Source of the DNA: Acinetobacter sp. C26M | GTDB taxonomy: Bacteria > Pseudomonadota > Gammaproteobacteria > Pseudomonadales > Moraxellaceae | DNA length: 64,000 nucleotides | Direction: 5' to 3' | NCBI RefSeq assembly: GCF_023702675.1 | Contig: NZ_CP098478.1 | Location: 3,869,698-3,933,697, forward strand | Shown here: piece after piece, positions 31,551 to 40,427 of the stretch | Numbering within the stretch: position 1 is the first letter of the stretch | Layout: every line of letters starts with the position of its first letter | The notes under the pieces: generated by a model | What the model was told of the DNA's origin: nothing | What the model saw: the letters and a program-made list of their open reading frames with translations, nothing else | Database searches by the model: none | Translations under genes and position numbers: made by a program

Positions 31551-31967
31551 ATGAAAACAGATCCCGTACTGAGCAAAACCAAATTTAGATTAATGCTTAT
31601 CTTTTCCCTACTTAGTATTTTGATAAGTGTCATATTTGATGCATACGATGAAACCTCAATTGCAATTAATGAACTATTAACAAAAGACCCTCAACAATGG
31701 GAACTTTTCATCTCAGGCATAATTTCGGTTGGTTTTATTATTGTATTGATTGGCTTGCTACTATTTAAAGAATGGGCAAGAAAGATTTATGTCTATAGTT
31801 TTTTCCCACTGTTACTTATTTATCTTTTACCGAGCTATTCATGGACATTTATGTCTGGTCTAGGTGCTATTTTTTATGAGCTAGGCAACATTCTCTCTAC
31901 ACTCATCTGGGGAATTTTAGTCATACCCAGTCTGTACCAACCTTTATTTAAAAAAAATACTGAATGA
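31551..31967 (+). CDS. Small multi-pass membrane protein, 138 residues
   Basis: I do not recognise the family. Three or four membrane segments are visible: residues 13-30, 52-68, 79-97 and 103-128. There is no enzymatic motif. Its stop overlaps the start of the first matrixin-like metalloprotease gene by four bases, so the two are coupled and probably work together, for example in anchoring or processing; that is inference only. Confidence 0.7.
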   Translation: MKTDPVLSKTKFRLMLIFSLLSILISVIFDAYDETSIAINELLTKDPQQWELFISGIISVGFIIVLIGLLLFKEWARKIYVYSFFPLLLIYLLPSYSWTFMSGLGAIFYELGNILSTLIWGILVIPSLYQPLFKKNTE

Positions 31968-32872
31968 AACTCGCCTTCATTATTGCATTGCTCCTCTTTA
32001 TACTCTGGTCGGGTTATCAAACCCGCCAACACCCACAACTTAAATTTAATTCGCTCACTGATCGAATTAGCAGCCCACTTGATACACGCCTACGCTATCG
32101 TATTGCCGAAGTCGATCCTCGTTTTAAACTCAGTATCGAGCAAGTACAAGCCATTAGCCAACAAGCAACCCAAATCTGGAAAGATGGCACAGGGCAAGAT
32201 TATTTTGTCTATGACCCCAATGCTCAGCTCGCGATTCACCTGATCTATGATGAGCGTCAAATGGAAAGCGAACAACGTCGCGAACACCTTAGCCAGCTTA
32301 AATCGAATCAACAACACTGGGTAGAGAAAAAGCAGCAGCTTGATCAGATTGAACAGGAAATCCTACGTAGTAAGCAGCTTCTCGACTCAAAACAACAGCA
32401 ACTGAATCAGCAAATCCAACGCTACAATCTAGAACAGCAAAATGCACAACGGCATCCCAGCTCTTTTGCCAATCTTGAATATTTCCAACAACAGCAACAT
32501 GCCTTATCTCAAAATGTGCAGTTACTACAGCAAGAAATTGATCAATATAATCAGAGAATCATTCAGTTAAATCAACAAGTTGATGAGTTGAATAGTTTAG
32601 ACCAGCAGCTCAATGCTTCGGTCAGCCAATACAAACAACGCTTTAAGCCACATTTATTTCATAAAGGTCTATTTAATGGCAAACAAATATTAATTTATGA
32701 GTTTGAATCTCCAGATGATTTACGTTTAACCATCGCACATGAGCTAGGTCATGCTTTGAGTTTAGAGCATAGTGATGATCCTCAAGCACTGATGTATCCC
32801 ATTATGAGAGATCAAAATACAACGCATTTCCGTTTGACCCAAGCAGACCTCTCTCTTTTACTCGCAAGATAA
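31964..32872 (+). CDS. Matrixin-like zinc metalloprotease with a coiled-coil insert (copy 1 of 3)
   Basis: A 302-residue protein with an N-terminal hydrophobic signal/anchor (residues 1-18). A conserved first block (RYRIAEVDPRFKLS, then a QAISQQATQIW helix and DYFVYDPNAQLAIHLIYDERQ) resembles the start of a metzincin catalytic domain. A Gln-rich coiled coil of about 110 residues follows (roughly 95-215), then the zinc motif HELGHALSLEH (residues 259-269) and the Met-turn LMYP. The split catalytic domain around a coiled coil is unusual. It overlaps the upstream membrane-protein gene by four bases. Two paralogues follow in tandem. Confidence 0.85.
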   Translation: MKLAFIIALLLFILWSGYQTRQHPQLKFNSLTDRISSPLDTRLRYRIAEVDPRFKLSIEQVQAISQQATQIWKDGTGQDYFVYDPNAQLAIHLIYDERQMESEQRREHLSQLKSNQQHWVEKKQQLDQIEQEILRSKQLLDSKQQQLNQQIQRYNLEQQNAQRHPSSFANLEYFQQQQHALSQNVQLLQQEIDQYNQRIIQLNQQVDELNSLDQQLNASVSQYKQRFKPHLFHKGLFNGKQILIYEFESPDDLRLTIAHELGHALSLEHSDDPQALMYPIMRDQNTTHFRLTQADLSLLLAR

Positions 32873-33251
32873 TCACAGTAAATTGTTATGGTCTTATCCC
32901 CCTAAAAATGATTCAAATTGGATGGACTATAAATGTCACAATCCAGCAATTTTTAACTAAAAAGTAAAAAACTTTTCAACTTCGCATTAATTTTACAAAA
33001 GTTAACAATTGGCTGATTTTTTGCACTCCACCAACCTAATTTATGCTTTTATAAATTTAATCCCTTGATATTTTTTAACTTACGATCAAAAAACAAACAT
33101 TTTATTGATTTTTTTATTGTGCAAATCACTCGATCCAATTTTTTATTTATTAGAACAAAATCACATTTTTTAGTTTTATTTATTAAATACATAGCATTTT
33201 GACGCCCACAAAATAATGATGAAAAATAAGTTTTATTTGGGGGGTTTCACA
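32873..33251. other. A+T-rich gap between metalloprotease copies 1 and 2
   Basis: About 380 bases with no gene or stable hairpin seen; long T and A runs dominate. It presumably holds the promoter of copy 2. An in-frame ATG at 33216 could start copy 2 slightly earlier. Confidence 0.5.
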
Positions 33252-34163
33252 ATGCGATTTCATTATCTAGCATTCTTTATTGCTTATTTAAGTGTCAGCA
33301 TACCTCAGTTAGGCAACGCACAAGCAAACATCAATCATATGGATGCTCATCGACACCAAACCACAAAAAAAATAGTGCATTATCGTATAGCTGATATTGA
33401 TCCACGCTTTAATTTAAGCCAACAACAAGTCCTCGAACTCACCCAACAAGCAGCCAAACTTTGGGAACAAGAAACAGGACAGCAAAACTTTATTTATGAT
33501 CCACAAGCCGAATTCAGCATCAATTTAATCTTTGACGAGCGTCAACAACGCAGCACGGATCGCCTACAAGGTCTAGATCAACTGAAACAACAACAAAAAC
33601 AGTGGGAAAATCAAAATCTACAATTACAACAACTTAAAGCGGAAATTCAAAGAACAACGGCTTTAATCGCCAGTAAACAGGCACAGCTCAATCTCCAATT
33701 CCAGCAATACAATACCGAAGTTTTGCGTTTCAACCAAACACGTTCTAGTTCTAAAGATTTGGCTCAACAATTTTCACAAAGACAAAGGGTCTTAGAACAA
33801 CAGTCTTTAATGTTACAACGCGAAGTTCAAGAACATAACCAGCGTACACAGCAGCTCAATCAGCGCATTCAGAATCTAAATCAAACCAATCAACAACTGG
33901 TTGCATCAGCAAGCCAATTTAATCAGGTATTTCAACCACATTTATTCCATAAAGGTCACTTTAACGGCAAACAAATCCTGATTTATGAATTTTCTTCTAC
34001 CAATGATTTGCGTTTGACCTTAGCACATGAATTTGGTCATGCGCTTGGTTTAGAGCATACCAATGACCCAAGCTCACTGATGTACCCTGTGATCCAAAAG
34101 CAAAATTTCCAACAGTTTGCGCTAACCGACTCAGATAAAGATTTGGTAAAAGCCATTTATTAA
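33252..34163 (+). CDS. Matrixin-like zinc metalloprotease with a coiled-coil insert (copy 2 of 3)
   Basis: A 303-residue paralogue of the previous gene. I start at ATG 33252 (MRFHYLAFF), which has GGGGGG at 33239-33244 upstream; the frame opens at 33216. It has a Sec signal ending QLGNAQA, then the block HYRIADIDPRFNLS, the coiled coil (about residues 95-220, full of Gln) and HEFGHALGLEH (residues 259-269) with SLMYP. It is secreted or periplasmic. The zinc ligands and Met-turn are intact, so it is probably an active peptidase. A+T-rich gaps of over 370 bases separate it from both neighbours, so each copy probably has its own promoter. Confidence 0.85.
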   Translation: MRFHYLAFFIAYLSVSIPQLGNAQANINHMDAHRHQTTKKIVHYRIADIDPRFNLSQQQVLELTQQAAKLWEQETGQQNFIYDPQAEFSINLIFDERQQRSTDRLQGLDQLKQQQKQWENQNLQLQQLKAEIQRTTALIASKQAQLNLQFQQYNTEVLRFNQTRSSSKDLAQQFSQRQRVLEQQSLMLQREVQEHNQRTQQLNQRIQNLNQTNQQLVASASQFNQVFQPHLFHKGHFNGKQILIYEFSSTNDLRLTLAHEFGHALGLEHTNDPSSLMYPVIQKQNFQQFALTDSDKDLVKAIY

Positions 34164-34493
34164 TGACCCATACAACATGAATACTTTACAAGAATTAACA
34201 ACCAATAGACTTTAAGTATAGTTTTTGTACAAATAAATAAATATTTTATGTGAAATGGAATGTATTTTTGGAGATGTAAAAAAATGTTTTTGCAACACAC
34301 TTTGATCATCTCTTAAAGATTGAGTACATTAAAAATAAAAAATAAACAGTTGTTCTGGCATTGGTTTTAGATCATTTAATAAACAAACCCTGTTTTTTTA
34401 TCTCGTTTTTTTACCAATATGTCTACAAATGTATTTTTATTCATTTTCCAGAAATATCGTTAAAACTCATAAGTTGAACCTTCTTCCATCAAT
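34164..34493. other. A+T-rich gap between metalloprotease copies 2 and 3
   Basis: About 330 bases with no gene, strong hairpin or recognised repeat seen. It ends in the promoter of copy 3. Confidence 0.5.
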
Positions 34494-34521
34494 TTGACTA
34501 CTGATTTTTTTTGACTAAAAT
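34494..34521 (+). promoter_or_regulatory. Sigma-70-type promoter of metalloprotease copy 3
   Basis: TTGACT (34494-34499), a 16-base spacer and TAAAAT (34516-34521). The start codon follows 29 bases later, giving a short leader. Confidence 0.65.
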
Positions 34522-34550
34522 GTGACCTCTTTCAAGCTTTATCTCCTATT

Positions 34551-35459
34551 ATGCGTCTTTTATCTCTCGTTTTGGCTGCATGTTTTACCGTGCTAGCCCC
34601 AGTCTCGACTTTTGCTAAAATTAGCGCGACTGCTCCAGCACAGTCACAAGTTCGCTACAGCACAGAACAACCGTTGCGCTATCGCATTGCTGAACTTGAC
34701 CCTCGCTTGAACATCGATCCACAGCAAATGATCGACTTAAGTAAACAAGCAGCTGCAATTTGGGAAAAGAATACCGGTCAAAAATATTTTGTTTATGACC
34801 CTGAAGCAGATTTCGTGATTAATCTCGTTTTTGACCAACGACAAATTCGCAGCATGAAACGTGCTGAAAGTTTGAGCCAACTTGAGCAAGAACAACAGAA
34901 TTGGTTGAATAAAAATGAGAAGTTGCAGAAAACCAATGCTGATTTAGTAGAAAGCAATGCACAACTTGAGCTACAAAAGAAAGCTTACGAAACTCAGGCG
35001 CAACAGTATCAGCAAGGCTTAGCACAATATAAAGCAGACAGTAACAATAAAGCATTGTTCACTGCACTGCAAAAACAGCAACAACAATTGCAGCAACAAG
35101 CCCAAAAGTTGCAGGCAAAAATTACGGAATACAACCAAAAAGTCCAGCAAAGTCAGGCAAAAGCTGAAAAATCAAAACAAGTCCATCAACAGTTAAGTGC
35201 TTCAGTAAATGATTTTAATGAGACATTTAAACCTGAAGTGCTACACAAAGGTCAATTTGATGGAAAACAGATTTTTATTTATGAATTTTCATCAACTGAT
35301 GACTTACGTTTAACCTTAGCACACGAATTTGGTCATGCTCTGGGTCTAAAGCATACTCGTGATCCAAGATCTTTGATGTATCCACGTATTAAAGATCAGG
35401 ATGCGAAAGATTTTCAACTGACTGATACTGATCTAAAGCTACTAGGTTTAGCTGATTAA
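34551..35459 (+). CDS. Matrixin-like zinc metalloprotease with a coiled-coil insert (copy 3 of 3)
   Basis: A 302-residue paralogue with a clear signal peptide (MRLLSLVLAACFTVLAPVSTFA), then RYRIAELDPRLNIDPQQ, YFVYDPEADFVINLVFDQRQ, a Lys/Gln-rich coiled coil (about residues 95-215) and HEFGHALGLKH (residues 258-268) with the Met-turn SLMYP. The coiled coil differs from the other copies (more Lys, Ala and Glu), while the metal-binding end is most conserved. It is monocistronic with its own promoter. Confidence 0.87.
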   Translation: MRLLSLVLAACFTVLAPVSTFAKISATAPAQSQVRYSTEQPLRYRIAELDPRLNIDPQQMIDLSKQAAAIWEKNTGQKYFVYDPEADFVINLVFDQRQIRSMKRAESLSQLEQEQQNWLNKNEKLQKTNADLVESNAQLELQKKAYETQAQQYQQGLAQYKADSNNKALFTALQKQQQQLQQQAQKLQAKITEYNQKVQQSQAKAEKSKQVHQQLSASVNDFNETFKPEVLHKGQFDGKQIFIYEFSSTDDLRLTLAHEFGHALGLKHTRDPRSLMYPRIKDQDAKDFQLTDTDLKLLGLAD

Positions 35460-35591
35460 AAACAGATCAATAAAACATAATAGGTAGATATAAGATGATC
35501 TGCTAAGCAATAACAAGAATGGGTCGATTCTTTTGATTTATTCATGTTATTGTGATGATAAAACATCATCTTAGCCTTAATGGAGATCAGC

Positions 35592-35963
35592 ATGAGTTAT
35601 TATCATATCTTAATTGAAGTGAACGACCACATCAGTACGATTGAACAAACTCGTGATATCGAACTCTTGAATATTCAAGATATTAGCCCTTATCTCCATG
35701 CCATCTTAATTCCCTATTTCAATGAGCAAGAGTTAGAGCTTGAAGATGAAAATCTTGCTTATGATGAAGTATTGCACCTTGAGATCAAACAAACACTATT
35801 ACCGATCGAACACTTGATTGAAGAAGAACAAAAACAATTACCAAGTGATACCGATGTTACCATCACAGCTTACGAAATCTTTAATGATCGTGATTTAAGC
35901 CAAGATGTCACCGCTGTGATTTTTGATATTTTAGAAGCAGTTAAACTAGATACTGCGCCTTAA
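35592..35963 (+). CDS. Hypothetical acidic protein, 123 residues
   Basis: I do not recognise the family. I start at ATG 35592, seven bases after GGAG (35582-35585). No signal or membrane segment is visible. The protein is acidic (LELEDENLAYDEVL, IEEEQKQLP) and looks alpha/beta. It stands alone, closed by a shared terminator. Probably a small cytoplasmic protein conserved in the genus. Confidence 0.7.
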   Translation: MSYYHILIEVNDHISTIEQTRDIELLNIQDISPYLHAILIPYFNEQELELEDENLAYDEVLHLEIKQTLLPIEHLIEEEQKQLPSDTDVTITAYEIFNDRDLSQDVTAVIFDILEAVKLDTAP

Positions 35964-35966
35964 TTA

Positions 35967-35993
35967 AAAAGGTCTGCACTTGGCAGACCTTTT
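35967..35993. terminator. Bidirectional terminator between the 35592 gene and mltB
   Basis: AAAAGGTCTGC (35967-35977), loop ACTTG, GCAGACCTTTT (35983-35993), with T-runs on both sides. It serves the plus-strand gene and the minus-strand lytic transglycosylase (stop 36013). Confidence 0.92.
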
Positions 35994-36012
35994 TATTTTA
36001 TCTGATATAAAT

Positions 36013-37311
36013 TTACCGCATCATTTGCTTCGCTTGTTCCTGACGGAACGCACGAAGAATCTGCTGCCCTGCGCGTCCAGTCGGGTTCAAACCTAAGCGA
36101 GTTTGTTCTTGGCGAATTGCTTGTCGGCTTTTATCACCAATCAAACCATCGACTGCACCAATATCATAACCACGTTGCACTAAAAACTTTTGAATTTCAC
36201 GACGTTCTGCACGGGATGTCCCAGCATCATCGGTTGGCCAAGCAGTTAAAAATGGCGTACCCCCACGTAAACGATCGGATAAATGCGCAATGGCTAAACC
36301 ATAGCTTTCAGCCGCGTTATAACTATAAATTGCATCGAAATTTTTAAATACTAGGAATAATGGACCATTGGCACCCGCTGGTGAAATCAAACCAGCTGGT
36401 GTACTGCCCGATAAATTACCTTGAATCAACGCAGTACCATCAGCCCGGGTGACCCCTTGCGCAATCCAGCTATTCAGTGCTTTCTTATTACGACGACTTT
36501 CACCAGAGATCGACATCCCTTGTGGAATTTTGACTTCAAAACCCCACGGCATGCCAGTTTGCCACCCTGCTCGTTTTAAGAAATTAGCTGTCGAAGCCAA
36601 GGCATCGGTGGTACTTGAAACCAAATCACGGCGGCCATCTCCATCGAAATCGACGGCTAAACGTTCATAAGTTGATGGCATAAATTGAGTATGGCCAAAC
36701 GCACCAGCCCATGAACCATAAAGCTGGTCTTGGGTTAAATCACCACGTTGTAAAATACGCATGGTGGCAAAAAACTCGCCACGGAAATAACTTTGACGGC
36801 GACCTTCACAGCTCAAAGTACCCAATGCCTGTAATAAAGGATATTTACCCGAAATATCACCATAGTTACTTTCGACGCCCCACACTGCTACGACCGTTTC
36901 GGCAGGCACACCATATGCCTGCTCAACTCGGTTCAAGACGGCACGATGTTGACTAAGTTTTTGCTGCCCTGCTTGTACACGCTCGTTATCCACAAGGCCC
37001 GACAAATAATCCCAGATCGGTGTCGAAAATTCAGGCTGATAATTTAATTTATCAATCACGGAATAATCTGGGGTTAAATTTTGCGTATAGCGATCATACG
37101 TTGCACCTGATACACCCGATGCAATCGCCTGTGAACGTAAATTGGCAATACAACCCTGGAAATTGGAATTTGGCGTATAATTACTGCTGGTAACAGCTGC
37201 TGTTGTGGTCGATGTCGAAACTGTTGCACCGTTAATCACAAGCTCGGCATGCGCCTGATTGAAAAAAGTAAATAAGGCAGTGCCTAGAAAAAAAGAAAAA
37301 TGACGTTTCAT
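36013..37311 (-). CDS. MltB-type lytic murein transglycosylase
   Basis: A 432-residue glycoside hydrolase family 103 enzyme that cleaves peptidoglycan glycan strands to 1,6-anhydromuramyl products. I take ATG 37311 (signal peptide MKRHFSFFLGTALFTFF..AHA); an in-frame GTG at 37350 would bury the signal. The catalytic Glu lies in AVWGVESNYGDISGKYP. The SLT segment SWAGAFGHTQFMPSTY and DGDGRRDLVSS are typical of MltB. The C-terminus carries a peptidoglycan-binding domain (LVQRGYDIGAVDGLIGDKSR). No lipobox, so the form is periplasmic and soluble. The upstream side is the DnaA-box region. Confidence 0.93.
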   Translation of the reverse strand: MKRHFSFFLGTALFTFFNQAHAELVINGATVSTSTTTAAVTSSNYTPNSNFQGCIANLRSQAIASGVSGATYDRYTQNLTPDYSVIDKLNYQPEFSTPIWDYLSGLVDNERVQAGQQKLSQHRAVLNRVEQAYGVPAETVVAVWGVESNYGDISGKYPLLQALGTLSCEGRRQSYFRGEFFATMRILQRGDLTQDQLYGSWAGAFGHTQFMPSTYERLAVDFDGDGRRDLVSSTTDALASTANFLKRAGWQTGMPWGFEVKIPQGMSISGESRRNKKALNSWIAQGVTRADGTALIQGNLSGSTPAGLISPAGANGPLFLVFKNFDAIYSYNAAESYGLAIAHLSDRLRGGTPFLTAWPTDDAGTSRAERREIQKFLVQRGYDIGAVDGLIGDKSRQAIRQEQTRLGLNPTGRAGQQILRAFRQEQAKQMMR

Positions 37312-37908
37312 GTCTGAACCAAAACTTTTGAATTTAAATTTCCTCTCCACCTTAACACGCTCTATGAAGATGTATAGTTTGGAAACGTAACTTTAAATTC
37401 ATTTGGCGGCTTTTAAATTTAAAACCCTGTTTTTAAATTCATAATTCAGGCTTTATTTTAAATTTAAAAGTTATCAACAAGGTTTGTTTAAATTCAAAAA
37501 CATCACCACTGGATAACACGTCGGTTTTAAATTTAAAACTTATCCACTTTTAAATTCATTTTTCCATATAAACGAGTGATTGTTTCAAACAGGATCCCAC
37601 AAGGATAACAAACCCATATTTTTTATGCAGTTATTATAGAAGAAACAGATACCCACAACCCAACAATTTAAATTTAAAAGTTAACCACTCCCTCAGTTTT
37701 AAATTTAAAACAATACCCTCGTTTTGAATTTAAAACCCACAGACACTTATCCACTGTCATTTAAATTCAAACAACCTCCACTATTTTAAATTCAAAATAT
37801 CAAAAACAAGTTATCCACAATAGACTCTTTCTCTATTTTTAAATTTAAAAAGTATATGAAATAAAAAAAGCGATCCAAAGATCGCTTTTTTAGGTGTTGT
37901 GGATAAGT
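37312..37908. other. DnaA-box and A+T-repeat cluster resembling an origin or DnaA-binding locus
   Basis: About 600 bases between the divergently placed mltB start and the purK 3' end, with no gene. It holds about 14 copies of a TTTRAATTYAAA-type motif (from about 37327 to 37851; for example TTTTAAATTTAAAA at 37411, 37525, 37697 and 37837) and a series of DnaA boxes: TTATCCACA at 37811-37819 and, reversed, at 37898-37906; TTATCCACT at 37540 and 37747; TTATCAACA at 37471; and the reverse of TTATCCAGT at 37508. The same two motif types occur in the rpmH-dnaA region at the window end. It may be a second origin element, a DnaA-titrating site or a DnaA-reactivating site. Confidence 0.7.
37864..37891 (-). 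terminator. purE-purK terminator
   Basis: AAAAAAGCGATC (37864-37875), loop CAAA, GATCGCTTTTTT (37880-37891). It lies 18 bases beyond the purK stop on the minus strand; the stem carries T's in both directions. Confidence 0.92.
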
Positions 37909-39030
37909 TTAGATGCTCATATCATCGGTTAATGCCAATGGAACAGGTAATATTTTCGCCAATTGACGGCATAAACTTGTTAAATCATCTGAATGATTTG
38001 GCATCAAAGTAATATGTCCTAGCTTACGACCCGTACGTTCAGACTTATTATAGAGATGTAAATGCGCGCCATTCAGTGCCAAAACATCTTCTGACTTGGG
38101 ATGCTGACCAATAATATTGATCATCACACTTGGGCGAATCACTTCAGTTGCACCCAATGGTAAACCTGCAACCGCACGAATATGGTTTTCAAATTGCGAG
38201 CAAATCGCGCCTTCAATTGACCAATGTCCTGAATTATGCACACGACAGGCCATTTCATTGGCGCATAAACCTTGTTCTGTGACAAATAGTTCAAGTGTGA
38301 GAACACCCACGTAATCTAAGTGCTTCAACAAACGGGTAATATAGTCTTGCGCAACAGGCTGTAAATCAGCGCTATTTGGTGCAGGTACGATTGAGTGTGA
38401 CAAGATACCATTATGATGGTGATTCTCGGCCAAAGCCCAAGTTTTCACATCACCATTTTGTCCACGTACCGCGATGATCGATACTTCACGGCTAAATTTG
38501 ACAAAACTTTCTGCGACCAAACTTTTTGCAGGACCTAATTCAGTCCAAGCTGTTTCAATTTGATCTTCAGAGCGTAAAACGAATTGACCCTTACCATCAT
38601 AGCCACCAGTTACGGTTTTTAAGACGATGGGTAATCCAAGATCAGATACCGCTTGTTTTAAGCTCTCTAAGCTATCCACAGCACGATACGGCGCAACAGG
38701 AATACTTAACTCATCAAACAAACGTTTTTCAGCTAAACGATTTTGTGCAGTCGCCAAAGCAAGGCGAGGAGGGTGCAAAGTTTTGCTTTGCGTCAAAACA
38801 TCAACATCTGTAACAGGCGTATTTTCAAATTCAAGACTAAATACATCTGCACTTGCAATAAAATCTTGTAAGCCCTGTGCCGCTTGACTCGAAAAGACTG
38901 GACCCAAAATCGCAGCAGGACAATCTGTTTCTGCTTCAAAGAAGGTGCATTGAATATTAAGTGGTAACGCTGCTTGCGCCATCATCCGGCCTAGCTGCCC
39001 ACCACCAAAAATGCCAATCGTTTTATTCAT
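37909..39030 (-). CDS. purK: N5-carboxyaminoimidazole ribonucleotide synthase
   Basis: A 373-residue ATP-grasp enzyme that carboxylates AIR with bicarbonate and ATP in purine biosynthesis. It opens IGIFGGGQLGRMMAQAAL, has the ATP-grasp segments LPIVLKTVTGGYDGKGQFVL and VAESFVKFSREVSIIAVR, and ends in the PurK C-terminal domain (MINIIGQHP...LHLYNKSERTGRKLGHITLM). It pairs with PurE, whose gene lies 172 bases upstream, probably in one operon. A DnaA box overlaps its last codons (37898-37906 begins three bases beyond the gene). Confidence 0.96.
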   Translation of the reverse strand: MNKTIGIFGGGQLGRMMAQAALPLNIQCTFFEAETDCPAAILGPVFSSQAAQGLQDFIASADVFSLEFENTPVTDVDVLTQSKTLHPPRLALATAQNRLAEKRLFDELSIPVAPYRAVDSLESLKQAVSDLGLPIVLKTVTGGYDGKGQFVLRSEDQIETAWTELGPAKSLVAESFVKFSREVSIIAVRGQNGDVKTWALAENHHHNGILSHSIVPAPNSADLQPVAQDYITRLLKHLDYVGVLTLELFVTEQGLCANEMACRVHNSGHWSIEGAICSQFENHIRAVAGLPLGATEVIRPSVMINIIGQHPKSEDVLALNGAHLHLYNKSERTGRKLGHITLMPNHSDDLTSLCRQLAKILPVPLALTDDMSI

Positions 39031-39202
39031 ATCTGTAACTCTTTTGCTCGGGCAAATCCTTAAAGCAACATTCTTACTCGTCTTCTTGCGGAGCTTACGC
39101 TCCTCAGGGCAAAGCCTTAAAGCAATGCTTTAAGTTTGCTTATCCTCTCACTCGGACAAAGTCCTCGTCTTGCATTCGGGCTAAGCGTTGCTTTGCTTGT
39201 CC
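39031..39202. repeat. Palindrome-rich purE-purK spacer with two direct repeats
   Basis: Two related tracts begin CTCGGGCAAATCCTTAAAGC (39048) and CTCAGGGCAAAGCCTTAAAGC-type (39103). Short palindromes are present: GGAGC-ttac-GCTCC near 39090-39103, CTTAAAGCA/TGCTTTAAG at 39116-39134, and GGACAAAGTCC at 39154-39164. No reading frame was seen. This resembles the small hairpin-rich intergenic elements at 41790-42299. Confidence 0.5.
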
Positions 39203-39715
39203 TCATTCATGACCAGGAATGTTATTACTCGATACTTTTTCTGTTTGTGCGGTACGGAAGTCAGCCACATTTTTAGCGATGTCTGGACGGGTTAAACCTA
39301 AAATCTGTGCCGCCATAATTGCAGCATTGGTTGCACCTGCCGGACCAATTGCCAAAGTACCGACTGCGATACCTGCTGGCATTTGTACAATCGAAAGCAA
39401 TGAATCAACACCATTCAAAATTGATGATTTAACCGGTACACCCAATACAGGTAAATCAGTTTTAGCAGCACACATACCTGGTAAATGTGCAGCGCCACCA
39501 GCGCCCGCAATAATCACTTGGATACCGCGATCACGTGCTGTTTCAGCATATTCAAATAAACGATCTGGCGTACGATGCGCAGAAACCACTTCAGCTTCAA
39601 AAGGAACACCCAACTGTTTGAGCATGTTAGCGGTATGTTCAAGTGTTGCCCAATCTGATTGAGAACCCATGATAATTCCGACTAAAGGTTGGCTATCTGT
39701 TGCGACCGCATTCAT
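39203..39715 (-). CDS. purE: N5-carboxyaminoimidazole ribonucleotide mutase
   Basis: A 170-residue class I PurE that converts N5-CAIR to CAIR, after PurK in de novo purine synthesis. I chose ATG 39715; the frame opens at TTG 39727. It has [17 protein letters not shown], the active-site loop [32 protein letters not shown] and [29 protein letters not shown], all PurE hallmarks. The terminal helix extends slightly beyond E. coli PurE (169). Confidence 0.96.
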   Translation of the reverse strand: MNAVATDSQPLVGIIMGSQSDWATLEHTANMLKQLGVPFEAEVVSAHRTPDRLFEYAETARDRGIQVIIAGAGGAAHLPGMCAAKTDLPVLGVPVKSSILNGVDSLLSIVQMPAGIAVGTLAIGPAGATNAAIMAAQILGLTRPDIAKNVADFRTAQTEKVSSNNIPGHE

Positions 39716-39850
39716 TGGCTTTTCCAAAACATGATAAAAATAGACAAGTATCTCGACTTACGCCAAGCACAAGGGAATAAATTGGCAAATATTATAGCGG
39801 TTTTTTCAAGCATCCCCAACAAAAGAACGCGTTATCTGACACTTCGAAAA

Positions 39851-40204
39851 TTAGCTTTGATTTCTAAAAACAAAGTAGACACAGCCCATTAAACACAACA
39901 TCGCCCAGATATAATCGAGTTTGAAGGGCTGTTTAAATACAAAAATCATAAATGGCACAAATACCATCAACGTAACTACTTCCTGAGTAATTTTCATTTC
40001 ACCCAGACTCCAGCCATGTTGGTTAAGCAGTTTGGTGGCAGGAATCATAAAACTGTATTCCAGCAGGGCAATGCACCAGCTAAATAAGATCGCTTGCCAG
40101 ATTGGCGCATCATGTAAAATTTTGAGATGCCCATACCATGCCAAGGTCATAAAACAGTTGGAAATAATCAACAAACATAGCGCTAAAAGTGTCGGGCTCA
40201 ACAT
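39851..40204 (-). CDS. DUF486 (DMT-type) small membrane protein
   Basis: A 117-residue protein with four hydrophobic segments (residues 5-22, 37-55, 76-92 and 95-112). NCFMTLAWYGHLK, LEYSFMIPATKLLNQHG and EVVTLMVFVPFMIFVF match the DUF486 family, distant relatives of drug/metabolite transporters. Function unknown. Monocistronic; upstream is the divergent mpl gene. Confidence 0.8.
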   Translation of the reverse strand: MLSPTLLALCLLIISNCFMTLAWYGHLKILHDAPIWQAILFSWCIALLEYSFMIPATKLLNQHGWSLGEMKITQEVVTLMVFVPFMIFVFKQPFKLDYIWAMLCLMGCVYFVFRNQS

Positions 40205-40427
40205 CGTGTTCTTTTATCCAAATCAGGGTTGAACAATAGGGAATAGCATGCCAGTAAAACCGTTGAAATATTAGCATCTATCTGCATCATTTTAAGTAAA
40301 CAACAACAACGAATTTTGACTATCTTTTCCATGCAAGCCTTGCTATCGTTGCGTTTGATTTTTATTGATAACGACAATCATACATACGATATCAGTGCTG
40401 TATGAAAAGCAGTGGAGAAGGCGCGTT

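Noticed and set aside
37327..37851. Regular-looking A+T repeats as a CRISPR array
   Set aside because: The repeat is only 12-14 bases, spacing is irregular (about 20-120 bases) and there are no cas genes; DnaA boxes give a better explanation.
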